Below are positions 10,811 through 21,910 of a stretch of 64,000 nt of DNA, in pieces. This DNA is from Marsupella aquatica (Eukaryota > Marchantiophyta). Made by a program: the position numbers and the translations under genes. Every line of letters starts with the position of its first letter. Position 1 is the first letter of the stretch. The notes beneath the pieces were generated by a model that was given only the letters and a program-made list of their open reading frames with translations, had not been told where the DNA came from and did no database searches. Location: NCBI GenBank assembly GCA_973895155.1, contig OZ316898.1, positions 8,494,001 through 8,558,000 of the forward strand, in the 5' to 3' direction.

Positions 10811-10836
10811 TTCGCAAAAGGGGCCGATATGTAGTG
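10811..10836 (-). repeat. Right terminal inverted repeat of the CACTA element
   Basis: Read on the minus strand it is CACTAC followed by atatcggccccttttgcgaa, matching 88-117 apart from the 5-bp insertion in the left copy. The ATA duplication follows directly at 10837-10839. Confidence 0.88.
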
Positions 10837-10859
10837 ATATATGCACAGGTGGGGAACAA

Positions 10860-12100
10860 AGAGTAGGTTAATCCAGCAGGGCCCACTGCTCATAGACCTG
10901 GCTCTCTAACAAGACGAGTGGAAATGCTCTAATGAGTTATATATGACAGTGTAAAGTGCAAATCTGAACCCGGGATAGATACAATCCCCATGGGCAGTCT
11001 ATGAGCCCTTTACACTGTCACTTTTGCATACCTCTCCTCCCGAGCTTTGATTTTTTACACCCTAAATTCCTCCCTTGATCAATGTTGAGCATTAGCATAG
11101 GTAATTTGCTCTTAGAAGGGCTTGGTCGAACTAGCCTCATTTGGCTTACTTTTATTAAAAATGGACAATTCAAAGTCACTAATTTTCAAAGATGTCTTTA
11201 TTGTTTTCTTTTTGCCTTGTACCCAAATGGGGAGAAAATACAATTAGACTCCCCACCCCAATGTGGCACTTTTTCTGTAGGGAACCCAGACCAGGGTGAG
11301 CTCCAATGGATCTCACAGGGACCTGCACCAAAAAGGAGAGGGAATTAAATTAGGGCCACAAAGTGGACAACCAGGGGCCAAGCAGATAATCAGATTCCAT
11401 CCCACCCACCCACATATAGTCTCCACACCATTGGGGTGTGGAAGGGGGATTGAACTTGGGACCTCTCAGTTCCAGGCAAATCCCCTAACCAATTGACCTA
11501 AGCCAATTGGTTTCTTTATTGTTTTCTATCACATTGCACTCTTCTTTGATATGTTTATCTTGTTAGCTCAACAAGAAAATATACATACCCGTATACATAT
11601 CATCTACATACCATCCCCAGACAGGTTAAAATACCTTTTTTTGGTTTCAAAATGTTTAGAGAAATAAATATTTTAAAAACATTCAAGTTTTTCAATATTT
11701 AAAGCTACTATCCAATTCTTTACATTTAAATAATTTTCCATTTTGGTTAGGTTTGGGCAGGCTACTGGCAACTCAAGCAGAGGCTATTGAGATTAGAAGG
11801 GACAGGTTTGGGTAAGATATGGTCAACTCAAGCAAGACAATTGAGATTAAAAGCAGTACGGATGAATATGAAAGTGCCAGAAAATTAAATTTTTAAAGAA
11901 GGGTTACACTGGTTCATGCCTTTGTTGAGTTTGTAAACCCGTTTATAAACTGAAGAAGTGATTTTTGGCCAGATAGGGTATTAAAGTGGTAGATGATTAT
12001 GGTGCACATGCACAAGTTGCTATTTGCAAAAGTAGATTCTATTCCACCTGGGGTTAGCTTACTAAGTATCTACTTAGCTCTAAAATAGTCCTTTACCACT
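10860..12100. other. Noncoding 5' part of unit A
   Basis: No gene is recognised. It includes one copy of a 68-bp sequence (about 11265-11335) that is triplicated in unit B, and the intact sequence (11575-11600) that shows the pre-insertion site of the Copia element. Confidence 0.6.
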
Positions 12101-12433
12101 AGTACTAAGTAACTTTATTGTTGCGAAATGAACACTACGTGCTTAGGAGTTCACTTTTCGGGGATATATTGCCCTATATCTTGACTAGAGAACCTGGAGC
12201 TGCGGGGCTGTCCTCCATTTGTTCATATTTTGATGAACACCATGTTCTCGTTGTCCAGCGAGAGGTCCGTTTAAGTAGAGAAGTCCGAGTTTACCAAGTT
12301 TTGAGGCAAATATCTGAGTTTTTGTTCATATTTTGATGAACAGCATGTTCTCTTTGTCCTGCGAGAGGTCCGCCGTGTAAGTATAGAAGTCCGAGTTTAC
12401 CAGGTTTTGAGGCAAATATCTGAGTTAGGACCT

Positions 12434-12580
12434 GGCACTTTGATGCAAAAGGAAGTATAGTGTCCGTGACAGCATTTCCATGCTACGAACAATCTAGAGC
12501 CAGTATTAGCAACGTTCTGGGTCGTTCGTGGCTTGGGAGATTGCTGTCACCAGTACCATTTTCCTTTTGCCTCAGGTGCC
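12434..12580. repeat. Hairpin 1 of unit A
   Basis: GGCACTTTGATGCAAAAGGAA at the left is complementary, with mismatches, to ttccttttgcctcaggtgcc at the right. The pairing continues through gtgacagc..ttcc..gctacgaac. Arms are about 62-65 nt and the loop about 20 nt. Confidence 0.7.
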
Positions 12581-13133
12581 AAGATTTCCCTCGATCCGTG
12601 GAGTTTACTGGCAGCAAAGTGGAGGAGCGTCAGTGCATGAGAGTTCCACAAGCAGCAAGCTCGACGCTCATCGATGCCCGCATGGCCACTCAAATATGTC
12701 GTGCTTCGTCATTGAAAAGGTAACGCAGCTTCCAGATTGCGTGACTTTCGGTAAATGATTGACACACTTAAGAAGCGATCTTAGATCGAGCATCGATGCT
12801 AGTTTCACCGTTATAACTCCGCACCTGACGCAGGGTCGAATGGAAGAAGTCCTGGTGCAGCTGGCTAAGGGGCTCGATCGTGTAGAACAATTATACGTGC
12901 TGCCGTTCTAGCTGCAGCCCACCGAAGTCGTCAATGCATGCAATCTATCCTTTCAGCGTGACCGAGAAGGATCACATCGAGATAAATTGACTAAAGCGGC
13001 GAGATGTCATCCATCTGTTCCAATCAATTTAATATATATTGAACGGCATGTTCTCTTTGTCCAGCGAGAGGTCCGTGGAAGTAGAGAAGTCCGAGTTTAC
13101 CAGGCTTTGAGGCAAACATCGGAGTTAGGACCT

Positions 13134-13280
13134 GGCACTTTGATGCAAAAGGAAGTATAGTGTCGGTGACAGCATTTCCATGCTACGAACAATCTAGAGC
13201 CAGTACTAGCAACGTTCTGGGTCGTTCGTGGCTTGGGAGATTGCTGTCACCAGCTCCATTTTCCTTTTGCCTCAGGTGCC
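13134..13280. repeat. Hairpin 2 of unit A
   Basis: Second direct copy of hairpin 1, differing from it by a few substitutions, with the same ggcac...gtgcc ends and the same loop position. Confidence 0.7.
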
Positions 13281-13980
13281 AAGATTTCCCTCGATCCGTG
13301 GAATTTACTGCCAGCAAAGTGGAGGAGCGTCAGTGCGAGTCCCACAAGCAGCAAGCTCGACGCTCATCGATGCCCGCAAGGCAACTCAAATATGTCGTGC
13401 TCGGGTCGTGCTTCGTCATTGGAAAGGTATCGCAGCTTCCAGATTGCGGGACTTTCTGTAAACGATTGACAGACTTAACTAGCGGTCTTGGATGGAGCAC
13501 CGATGCTAGTTTCACCGTTATATCTCCGCGCCTGACGCATGCAGGGTGAAATGGAAGAAGTCCTGGTGCACCTGCGTCCTACAAGCAGCAAGCTCGACGC
13601 CTCCCGCAACCCAAAACTTGTTGCTCTTGGTCATTAATGAGAGGTAAATTGCAGCTTCCAGATTGGGGGGCTTTCTGTAAATGATCGATTGACAGACTTA
13701 ACAAGTGATCTATAATTTGTGGTATTAATTGATCATATATATAGTGAGCATTATTAGAGGGGCGGGCTATCTGATATCTTATTCGATTAACCGGATCTAG
13801 TTTAAAACTTATGAAATGCCCAGATCGCGCGATCAGTTACCTTCCCGCAAAATATATTATGTACGCATGTAATGGGTGACTGCGTTAAACCAGAGCATCG
13901 ATCCTAGGTCACAGTTCTAACACCGCAACTGACGCAGGCTCGAATGGAAGATCGAAGTGCTGGACCACCTGGTATGGCTA

Positions 13981-14353
13981 AGGGGCTCGTGTAGAGTTCT
14001 TCGGAATGATTCTCGCGCAGTTCTCCAGCCCTCCGAAGTCCACAATACATACAATCTACCGTTTCAGCAGGAGCCAGAAGGATCACAGTCATCGAGAATC
14101 ACTGGAGCGGCGAGATGTCCTCTCAATTCCGTCCACATACCTCTCGCTGGACAAAGAGAGCATGCCGGTTATCATATATATGTTGGAACGGATGGATGAC
14201 ATCTCGCCGCTCCAGTCAATCTATCTCGACGTGATGCTTCTGGCTCCCGCTCAAAGTGTATATAGATTGCAATCATTGAATTGTGGACTTCGGAGGGCTG
14301 CAGAACGGCAGGAGAATTGTTTCGAAGATCTCTGCACGAGCCTAGATAGAGCC
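13981..14353. repeat. Large imperfect palindrome of unit A (arms 13981-14134 and 14185-14353)
   Basis: The left arm (ggggctcgtgtagag, cagccctccgaagtccac, ggagccagaaggatcac, ctggagcggcgagatgtc) is repeated as its inverse complement in the right arm with roughly 80% match. A loop of about 50 bp contains tctcgctggacaaagagagc. Similarity extends outwards into the hairpin units, giving a foldback of about 1 kb per side. Confidence 0.75.
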
Positions 14354-14650
14354 TTAGTTACTCGGCCGGCCAAGTGGGCCATGCAGGACTTCTTCCATAT
14401 ATTCGACCCTGCGGTGTTAAAAATTGTGAAACTAGCATCGCTTCTCTAAGATCGCTTGTTAATGAAGCCTGTCAATCATTTACAAAAGGCCCCGCAATTG
14501 GGAAACTTCGATACCTTTTCCATGACGAAGCACGAAATATTTGGGTTGCATTGCGGGGATGAGCGCCGAGCTTGCTAGCTGCTTGTGGGACTCTTAGTGA
14601 CGCTCTTCCACTTTGCTAGCAGTAAGCTCCACGGATCGAGGGAAACCTTT

Positions 14651-14803
14651 GGCACTTGAGGCAAAAAGAAGATCAGTGTCGGCGACCAGTCTCTCAAGCG
14701 ACGAACAAATCCTAACGCTGTAATATATCATAGCGGCTCGGAGTTGTTCGTGGCTTAGAAACTGTTGTTGATCGCTGACACTTAACTTCGTTTTGCCTGT
14801 GCC
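14651..14803. repeat. Hairpin 3 of unit A (inverted copy)
   Basis: Left arm GGCACTTGAGGCAAAAAGAAG pairs with the right arm cttcgttttgcctgtgcc, and the complement continues through gacgaaca / tgttcgt. It lies in the inverted arm of the foldback. Confidence 0.7.
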
Positions 14804-15000
14804 AGGTTGAAAATCAGATGTTTGCTTGATCAGACCTCTCTACTTTAACCTCTCGCTCCCGCTCTCGCTGGACAAATAGATCGAACGTACATGCCGTTCA
14901 TGAAAATCGGAACGAATGGACGACATCCTGATCTAGTAGAGAGGTCCGAGTCTAGCTACTAGGTTCTGATCGAGGCAAACATCGGTTTTATGATCGACCT

Positions 15001-15157
15001 GGCACTTGAGGCAAAACGGAGTTAAAGTGTCGATCAGTGACAGGAGTTTCCATGCTACAAACAAATCAGAGCCAGAATATAATAGCAACGTTGTGATTTG
15101 TCTGTTGCCTGGAACATTTCTGCTGCCGGCACTGATCATCTTATTGCCTCAAGTGCC
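15001..15157. repeat. Hairpin 4 of unit A
   Basis: Starts ggcacttgaggcaaaacgg and ends ttattgcctcaagtgcc, arms about 65 nt. It is more diverged from the other hairpins yet still self-complementary, which suggests either selection for pairing or recurrent conversion between arms. Confidence 0.65.
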
Positions 15158-15696
15158 AAAGCATTTACTTGATCCGTGGAGTTTACTGCCAGCAAAGCGG
15201 AGTCCGAGCGTCGATCAGTAAGAGTCCTACAAGCAGCAAGCTCGACGCTCCCCGCAGCCCAAACATGTCGTGCTTAATTCGTAATTGAAAAGGTATTGCA
15301 GCTTCCAGATTGCGGGGCTTTCTGGAAATGATTGACAGACTTAACAAGCGATCTTAGAGCAGCGATGGCCGGTGCCGGTGCGTAGTTTTACAGTTCTAAG
15401 AGTTCCATTGCCATTTACAATAGAAAAGTAGTACCAATCTGAACCTGAGCAAAAGGAGTTGCTGAACGTTATGTCACCACCATGCCGTGACCATAATATA
15501 TTAAACCATCAACGCCAGACTGAGATCGAACTAGTCAAGTTAATCTTGCTGCAACTGATTGTGTGCGAGGTGTGGGAGCATTCGGTTCCCTCGACATTAA
15601 CCTGCAGGTATGGAATTAATCCTCTAGACAGTTTGTTCAATGGCGCGCTGCTATACTCCTCTCGAAAGAAGGGGCCGATATTTGATTGCCAATCGA

Positions 15697-16590
15697 ATGG
15701 AAGATCGAAGTGCTGGACCACCTGGGATGGCTAAGGGGCTCGTGTAGAGTTCTTCGGAATGATTCTCGCGCAGTTCTCCAGCCCTCCGAAGTCCACAATA
15801 CATACAATCTACCGTTTCAGCAGGAGCCAGAAGGATCACAGTCATCGAGAATCACTGGAGCGGCGAGATGGCCTCTCAATTCCGTCCACATACCTCTCGC
15901 TAGACAAAGAGAGCATGCCGGTTATCATATATATGTTGGAACGGATGGATGACATCTCGCCGCTAGGAGTCAATCTATCTCGACGTGATGCTTCTGGCTC
16001 CCGCTCAAAGTGTATAATTATAGATTGCAATCATTGAATTGTGGACTTCGGAGGGCTGCAGAACGGCAGGAGAATTGTTTCGACGATCTCTGCACGGGCC
16101 TAGATAGAGCCTTAGTTATTCGGCCGGCCAAGTGGGCCAGGACTTCTTCCATATATTCGACCTGCGGTGTTCAAAATTGGAAACTAGCATCGCTTCTGTA
16201 AGATCGCTTGTTAATTAAGCCTGTCAATCATTTACAAAAGGCCCCGCAATTAGGAAACTTCGACACCTTTTCAATGACGAAGCACGAAATATTTGGGTTG
16301 CATTGCGGGATGAGCGTCGAGCTTGCTAGCTGCTTGTGGGACTCTTAGTGACGCTCTTCCACTTTGCTAGCAGTAAGCTCCACGGATCGAGGAAAACCTT
16401 TGGCACTTGAGGCAAAACGAAGATCAGTGCCGGCGACCAGTCTCTCAAGCGACGAACAAATCAGAACGCTGTAATATATTAAAGCGGCTCGGAGTTGTTC
16501 GTGGCTTGGAAACTGTTGTCAATCGCTGACACTTAACTTCGTTTTGCCTGTGCCCTAAACTACTCTCGAAAGAACGGGCCGATATTTGGT
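15697..16590. repeat. Copy of 13930-14810 inserted further right in unit A only
   Basis: Sequence from cgaatggaagatcgaagtgc to cgttttgcctgtgcc repeats 13940-14805 with a few indels. It is absent from unit B, where 58620-58680 is continuous. The block is flanked by two versions of a roughly 40-bp sequence (ctcgaaagaaggggccgat at about 15660 and ctcgaaagaacgggccgat at about 16565), consistent with unequal recombination. Confidence 0.75.
16402..16554. repeat. Hairpin 5 of unit A (within the internal duplication)
   Basis: Copy of hairpin 3 carried by the 0.88-kb internal duplication, with the same ggcacttgaggcaaaacga start and ttttgcctgtgcc end. Confidence 0.65.
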
Positions 16591-16608
16591 CGCCAATCCG
16601 CGCTTCAA

Positions 16609-16722
16609 GTTCAACATGTCACTGGCGAGCAATGCTTGAAACGGTTAATATTTAAATCGCTTAATTAACATGCGATACGATTAACCCTTTCAAAACATTT
16701 CTCACCAGTGACACGCTGAACA
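16609..16722. repeat. Small inverted repeat of unit A
   Basis: The left arm gttcaacatgtcactggcga is complementary to the right arm around tcaccagtgacacgctgaac. The pairing extends through aatgcttgaaacggttaat and its inverse. Arms are about 42 nt. The matching hairpin in unit B is better paired. Confidence 0.6.
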
Positions 16723-17056
16723 GTTAAATCAATCGCACGTTAATTAATCAATGGTTTAAAAGTCCTGGCCGTTGCAGCAGGTTTGTTCGCGCCGTTTAGC
16801 TTCTTTCTTTTGAATTTCATTTGTCGCGCGTAGGCAGGCCTAGATAGACATCAGAGCGATATTGGCAATTTATTTTTGACCAAGAGAGCTAAATTATGTG
16901 AGCTGATTGCAGAAGAACTTGGAATAGTCGATATATATGAATAGCCAACTTATTCAAAACACAGTTGTTTGCATGTACGTAGATGCCATCCGCCAGTCAA
17001 AGATAATCCATTGCGACAAAGCTTTATGGAATGCAAGACATATCCCTTTGCAAGAC

Positions 17057-17157
17057 ACATCCCTGTACGTACTTTCGTAGATGGCAAACGAGATGGCAAA
17101 GGCAAACCAGTTCTAACCTCCTTTGCCATCGATCTACGAAACTACATACAGGGATGT
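17057..17157. ncRNA. MicroRNA-like hairpin candidate, unit A
   Basis: A 101-nt segment starts acatccctgtacgta and ends tacatacagggatgt. The outer 26 bases of each arm (acatccctgta.gta.tttcgtagat) pair with only two mismatches. After an 8-nt bulge in the left arm, atggcaaagg pairs with cctttgccat, leaving a loop of about 14 nt. Stem length and near-perfect pairing over a 21-nt window fit a plant MIRNA foldback. A 64-codon frame across it is not considered coding. No known microRNA is recognised, and a small MITE is an alternative. Confidence 0.45.
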
Positions 17158-17159
17158 AA

Positions 17160-19213
17160 TTAAGTGTTCCGGCCATTTCAAGACAACCTTCTTCTTATCA
17201 TTGTCCCTCCTCTTAGTTCTTCTCATTGTCATTGTGTTCTCGATCACGTTCACCAGGATCCCTTAATTTCTGACGGGTGACGTACAACGAGACCGATGTT
17301 GTCTAAGTTAATCACAATTATCTACTCTGCTCGTGGTTTGCGGATTGTTGGTACATTTTCGTGAATAGATGAGACTGTAGTTAGCTTCTGAGAACATTCT
17401 TGCATTGAAAAACTTTTTACTCTGGTGTCAATTTTGATGACGTGAAGTATGTTCAAAACTTCTGATGACTCTAGCTTTCGAGCTCAAGTACGTGTGAATA
17501 GAACTTCTTTCCCTAGTCCAACTTGAGCTATGGAGATCGACCACCTAGGCATTTGAACGTATATCCTGTACGTACGTGACAAACGCCCTCTCCCAGGTTG
17601 TATGGAACGCTGTCACTGGCGCATAATTTCGGAAATGGCTACATCCAAGAACGTACATTCGAAAGAAACAATGTAGTTCTCTTCAGACTGGTGATGACCA
17701 TGCACTCAATAAGCATTTAAGCACATCGATCTCCCCAGGTGGAGTGTAGGGATTCCTTTGAATTTCTACCATCGCAATGGAAGAATGAAATTGCCGAGGT
17801 CGAAGAAGAGAAAGTACAACCTTAATGTCAGCAGGAGCACTAGTAACATGCAATATGCCACGGGGTCTCATTTTTTTGGAGTTTTTCAAATATTTTATTG
17901 ATACAGTGCTCCATCACGCAAATACATATTTCAGAAACGGACCAGCATCCGTTCGACTACAATTAGGGGTTGATCAAAATACCAGCACACAAAAGCTTAT
18001 ATCTTCATACAAAATACATATGATCTTCAAACTAGCTAGCCAGCTAGCCCGCTGCAGGAGGCTCGGTAGGAAGGCCAGGTTGTATCTCAATATATGAGTG
18101 GATCTGGCTTTGGTGCATGATTATACTACTAAGAGGACGGCAGAGAAGTCTGCTTGTTAATCGCTCGTAGTCCATGGAAATCCGTGGCAACCCAACTCTA
18201 CTACAATGAAAATAGCTAGCTTCACAGAGAGCAGCTTGGGGCGAACAGTTCTAATTCTCCTCATAATTATGTTGCCTCATGTTGCACCAACTGCCCACAA
18301 TTGCGCCAGGCTGCAGCGCGCTAGTTGCATCAATATCTGACAAGAAACTGATGGATACCGATATGGTCCCAACTAAGCTCAGTCAGCCTGTAGGCACAAT
18401 CATGAAGAGATTCGAGCAAGGAGGTAGCATGATCCTCACCAACCAGTGTCGAGTTGCAAGGTCTCGCCCTTTCACTGTTACCAGAAATCGGATGGTATAA
18501 CACACATTCGGCGAAGCTCATTATCCGAACGTTCGAGCTCATTATAGGTACACCAATGAAAGTAAATTACAGGTATCAAAGCTAATCAATCGCCCATTTG
18601 CCAGAACCTGAAACTGGCACTATATATATATATATATAGCTTCTTGATCGATCTTGCCCTTCTCAAAGTCTCCCTGTTACAATCATGCATCTTATTGTTG
18701 AGACGGCTCCCTCACCCACTTTCTTTCCCGCTCAGTTGCCACGATGGATGGGCAGATTCTCAGCTGTAAACCAAAACATAGATTAGAAGAAATTCGAACT
18801 CTAATTGTAAGGATATTCTTTCATTTGCTTCAACTCCGGCTTCAACCCCTTTAATGTATAAAACACTGTACTTTATAATAGGGCACAATGTGTGAGACAA
18901 TACACTCACTGTAATGTGCATTCAGAAACAATTCAACATGATCGAAGCTAGCTTGCTGACTTCGCATTGTCTCTCCCTACAATTTCAGTGCTCTACTCAA
19001 AGCTAAAGTGAAACACTGTTCATGCAATCATAATTTTTTATGAGATCGAGGCCAGTCTAATCTGGAGCCCTGATCTACAACTGTGAATTGTTTGATTCGA
19101 AACCTGCGTATAGTTTGACAAGCCACACTAACTATCACTGACCCGAGTTTAATTTAAATAACTCCTGCAGATTGAAGCACGGTTCATGAGCACTGATCCT
19201 TAAAGAGTGAACG
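17160..19213. other. Noncoding stretch downstream of the secreted-protein gene, unit A
   Basis: No gene is recognised. It holds an AT dinucleotide run at about 18622-18640. It is collinear with 59235-61199. Some of it may be 3' untranslated region or introns of the secreted-protein gene, because that gene's last codons contain a possible splice donor (gaagcag|gtactt). Confidence 0.5.
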
Positions 19214-21875
19214 TCAGACCAAAGGCTTCCGGAAAGCAAAAGTACCTGCTTCTCCGTTCGAATTGTGCATATTCATTTCCGCTGCAGCGGTCATCTGGTC
19301 AGATTCCTGGTGCATCATCTCTGTATTGTCTACCATCTCTTGGTCCATCGGCAGGTCTCCATTCTTCGGACTCCAGTTCGATCCAGTGTGGGTCATTTCT
19401 GAATCGTCCCTACGTCCCATCATTTCCGAATCCCTTCGGCTCATGTGCATAGTTCCGGAGGTACTGCGGCTGTCCGCTCCATTCATGCATGAACTTTGGC
19501 CATCAATGATCTTCTCATCACTATGTCCCATGAATTCTGAATCCCTTGGGCTCAAGTGCATGATCTCGGAGGTACTCCTGCAGTCTGCCCCATTAGTGCA
19601 TGAACTTCGGCCAGTGATTTCCTGAGCATGCCTACGTTCCATTATTTCTGACTCGTCCCTACGTCCGATCATTTCTGAATCCCTCCCGCTCATATGCACG
19701 GCCCCGGAGGTCCTCCGGCAGTCAACTCCATTGGTACATGAACTTGCGCCAGTGATCTCCGCGGTGGACCTGGTCAAGCGGTTCGAGGTCGAGCCCCGCA
19801 TGTTTGAACTCCTCCTTTCCGCATCAATAGGGCCAAAATGCCCATCTCGACTGGCCTCCATAGCCCCGGCAGCTGTAGATTTGGTCATTCCTTAACTTGG
19901 TTGGCCATCGGCGAGGTCTCCTGTGTGTTAGCCATCTTCTTTGCAGCTTCATTTATTGCGGAGGTCGTTCTCTCCATCTTCACCCACTTTGGAGATGACA
20001 TTATCTCTCGATCATTTCGCGTCCGATGCTGTCTCGCCGCCATGGGTTCCTCATTCTGGGCGATATTTGTGTGACAGTCACCGTTGCTGCAGGAGCTCAT
20101 TCTCCCTCGTGTTGTTGATTGCATCGTTTCCATCGATCGGGGGTTGTTGTCGGCCTCGGCCATGCGACAGTCAGCTCCTCCAAGTCTGCAAGAACTGAGC
20201 GATAAGTCATGATTTCTCTGGGAGATGTGCATTTTCTGAGAGCCTTGAAGTTCTCCATCAATAGCAGCGTCGCAGTCAGCTCCATTCATTCCGGAGCATC
20301 TTTCTGCTGCTGTAGAGGAGTCAATTGAATCAGCTTCGAAGTTCCCCGATTGTGAGCCCATATTCATCTCGGCATCTGGACGCCTAGAGCTAAGGGGCAT
20401 GGTTTCGTGCTCCATGGCTCTTGAATCCGTCCTATGGCCGGCCCCAAGGCGATCGCTGCTGCTGCCACAGTCTTTTCCTTGGCAGAAACTTGTAGATGAT
20501 TGCTGCCGTTCCATCATGTTTCCCATCATTGACCGAGCTGCGTTCGAGTTTCGCATTTTGTGCGAATTAGCACTCGTCTGCTCCCAGCCTTGCATGTTGG
20601 CAGAGTTTCTCACGGTCCTCTCCAAGTCTCCTCGATCTCCTGGGGAGATTGTTCATTTGTTCTGCATCTCCCATCGTCTCTGATCCAAGTCCCTTCTCGC
20701 CGTCAAGATTATTGTGCATCTGACCTGAGTCCATCATACTGTTAGCGTCTCTTGTGCTTTCTAGGTCTCTCCTCCCCTCTGAGGGCCTAGCGCTGTACGA
20801 GTCTTGCATCATTTCTGATTGCTCGTGCTGAGCATTTCCAAGGGCGGCACTACTCCATGATTCGGAATTTCTCAAATTCGCCGCAGATTCTCCGACTCTG
20901 TTTTAGTCCATCATCTGGTTCGTGTCCCTCCTACTCTCAGAGTTCAGCATTTCCTCCAAGTGTCGACTTGACCTCTCATGGACCTCCATTGTATCCATTT
21001 GTTGCGAGGTCCTCATGTTGTGAGAGTCTTTCAACCCATCTGAGTCCATCATCCTGTCCGAGTTTAGTATCATCTGCGAGTCTCTCATGCTTTGGGTGTA
21101 GCTCATTCCTTCCGAGTCTATCATCTTCTGCGCATCTCTCATTCCGTCCGAGGCTATCATATATTCTGTGCGAGTCTCTCATCGACATATCAGTCTTTCA
21201 TTCCCGGCCTGTGAGTCTCTCATCTTCTGTGAGCCTGAGCTCAATCTCTCCGAGGCTCTGGATCTATCCGAATCAATGTCTCTCATCTTTTCTGCGCTCC
21301 ACTCTGCTCTAGACTGTGACTCCTGTCTGGTCCGTTGTGACTCCCTCAATCTCTGTGGGTTTCTGATTCTCTTATCAATATCACTCATTGTATCTGCTGA
21401 GTCTGTGATCCTCTCCGAGTCACTCATCCTGTCCATTCTAGGGTCGTTCATTTTCTCCAACTCACTCAGATGTCTATGTGCCGCGTCTCTCATCCATTCG
21501 GACTTCTCCCTCATCCTGTCGGAGTCTCTCAGGGACGTCTGATCCTCTCTGTCTGTTGGAGTGTAGACTTCAATGCTCCATATTCATATTTTTGAGCTCA
21601 GAGTCCCTCACCGACTCGGAGTTGTCGTCATGATTAGCCATCTTCTGGTCAGAACTCCTCGCCAATGCAGCGGCTGAGTCCATGAAGCTTAGGCTGTTCG
21701 TCGACTTAGCTGACTCGTGCATCGTGTCAAGATCTTGCTCCATTGTACTCCTCGTTTGGCAGCTCTCTCTTCCGGCGCATGCATTGGTCGACGCAGCAGT
21801 ACTGGATGGTAGAGCTGCGCCGTCCAGCAGGTCCGCCCCATATTGCGACTAGGATGGGAAGGACAGGCCCAGCAA
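19214..21875 (-). pseudogene. Broken copy of the Met/Ser/Asp-rich secreted-protein gene
   Basis: Collinear with the intact gene at 61200-63917 and mostly identical, but interrupted. There is a 5-bp insertion near 19892-19896, a CAA-to-TAA nonsense change at 20903-20905, extra bases near 21160 (tatatt versus tatt) and further frame changes near 20630 and 21190. The 5' end, including the start codon and signal peptide, is missing: similarity stops at 21875. It cannot make the full protein. Confidence 0.85.
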
Positions 21876-21910
21876 ATATCTGAGTTAGGACCTGGCACTT
21901 TGATGCAAAA
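21876..21910 (+). repeat. 35-bp fragment of the hairpin unit at the duplication breakpoint
   Basis: atatctgagttaggacctgg followed by cactttgatgcaaaa is identical to 12415-12449. It sits exactly where unit A loses similarity to unit B. Confidence 0.7.

Larger units (their letters stand above)
88..10836. mobile_element. CACTA (En/Spm-type) DNA transposon, 10.75 kb
   Basis: The element starts CACTACTACACTATCGG and ends as the inverted complement of CACTACATATCGG, with the rest of the terminal repeat (cggccccttttgcgaa) identical. It is flanked by a 3-bp duplication, ATA at 85-87 and 10837-10839, which is the CACTA signature. The duplicate locus at about 24165-24180 shows the unoccupied site. Both ends carry dense short motifs of the type ttgcgaa, cgcaac and cttgtgat, as expected for subterminal transposase-binding repeats. 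Inside are decayed minus-strand genes, a possible transposase-associated 3' remnant, two MITEs and a telomere-like tract. No complete DDE transposase is visible, so this copy is probably non-autonomous. Confidence 0.88.
12100..16560. repeat. Foldback complex of unit A: inverted repeats containing nested hairpins
   Basis: A sequence of several hundred bases (ggcactttgatgcaaaagg, then tttccatgctacgaaca, gtggagtttactg and gcaagctcgacgctc) occurs in direct orientation at about 12430-12960 and 13130-13640, and inverted at about 14350-14800. Further copies lie at 15000-15370 and about 16130-16555. Open frames of 60-150 codons in it are the same sequence read in several frames and show no domain, so it is treated as noncoding. 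Confidence 0.75.
10837..21875. repeat. Main body of duplicated unit A
   Basis: Collinear with 24180-25103, 53206-53435 and 54935-63842, with stretches of hundreds of bases identical or differing by single bases (for example 12118-12336 versus 55224-55442). The alignment ends abruptly after ggacaggcccagcaa at 21875, inside the secreted-protein gene. Confidence 0.9.

Noticed and set aside
12118-14562. Several 60-150 codon frames, some identical between units A and B
   Set aside because: They overlap each other in different frames within the hairpin and foldback sequence. Their identity reflects recent duplication, and no domain or codon pattern supports coding.
19263-21542. Long plus-strand frames opposite the secreted-protein gene, also at 61249-63510
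   Set aside because: These are antisense shadows of a low-complexity gene rich in Ser, Asp and Met codons.
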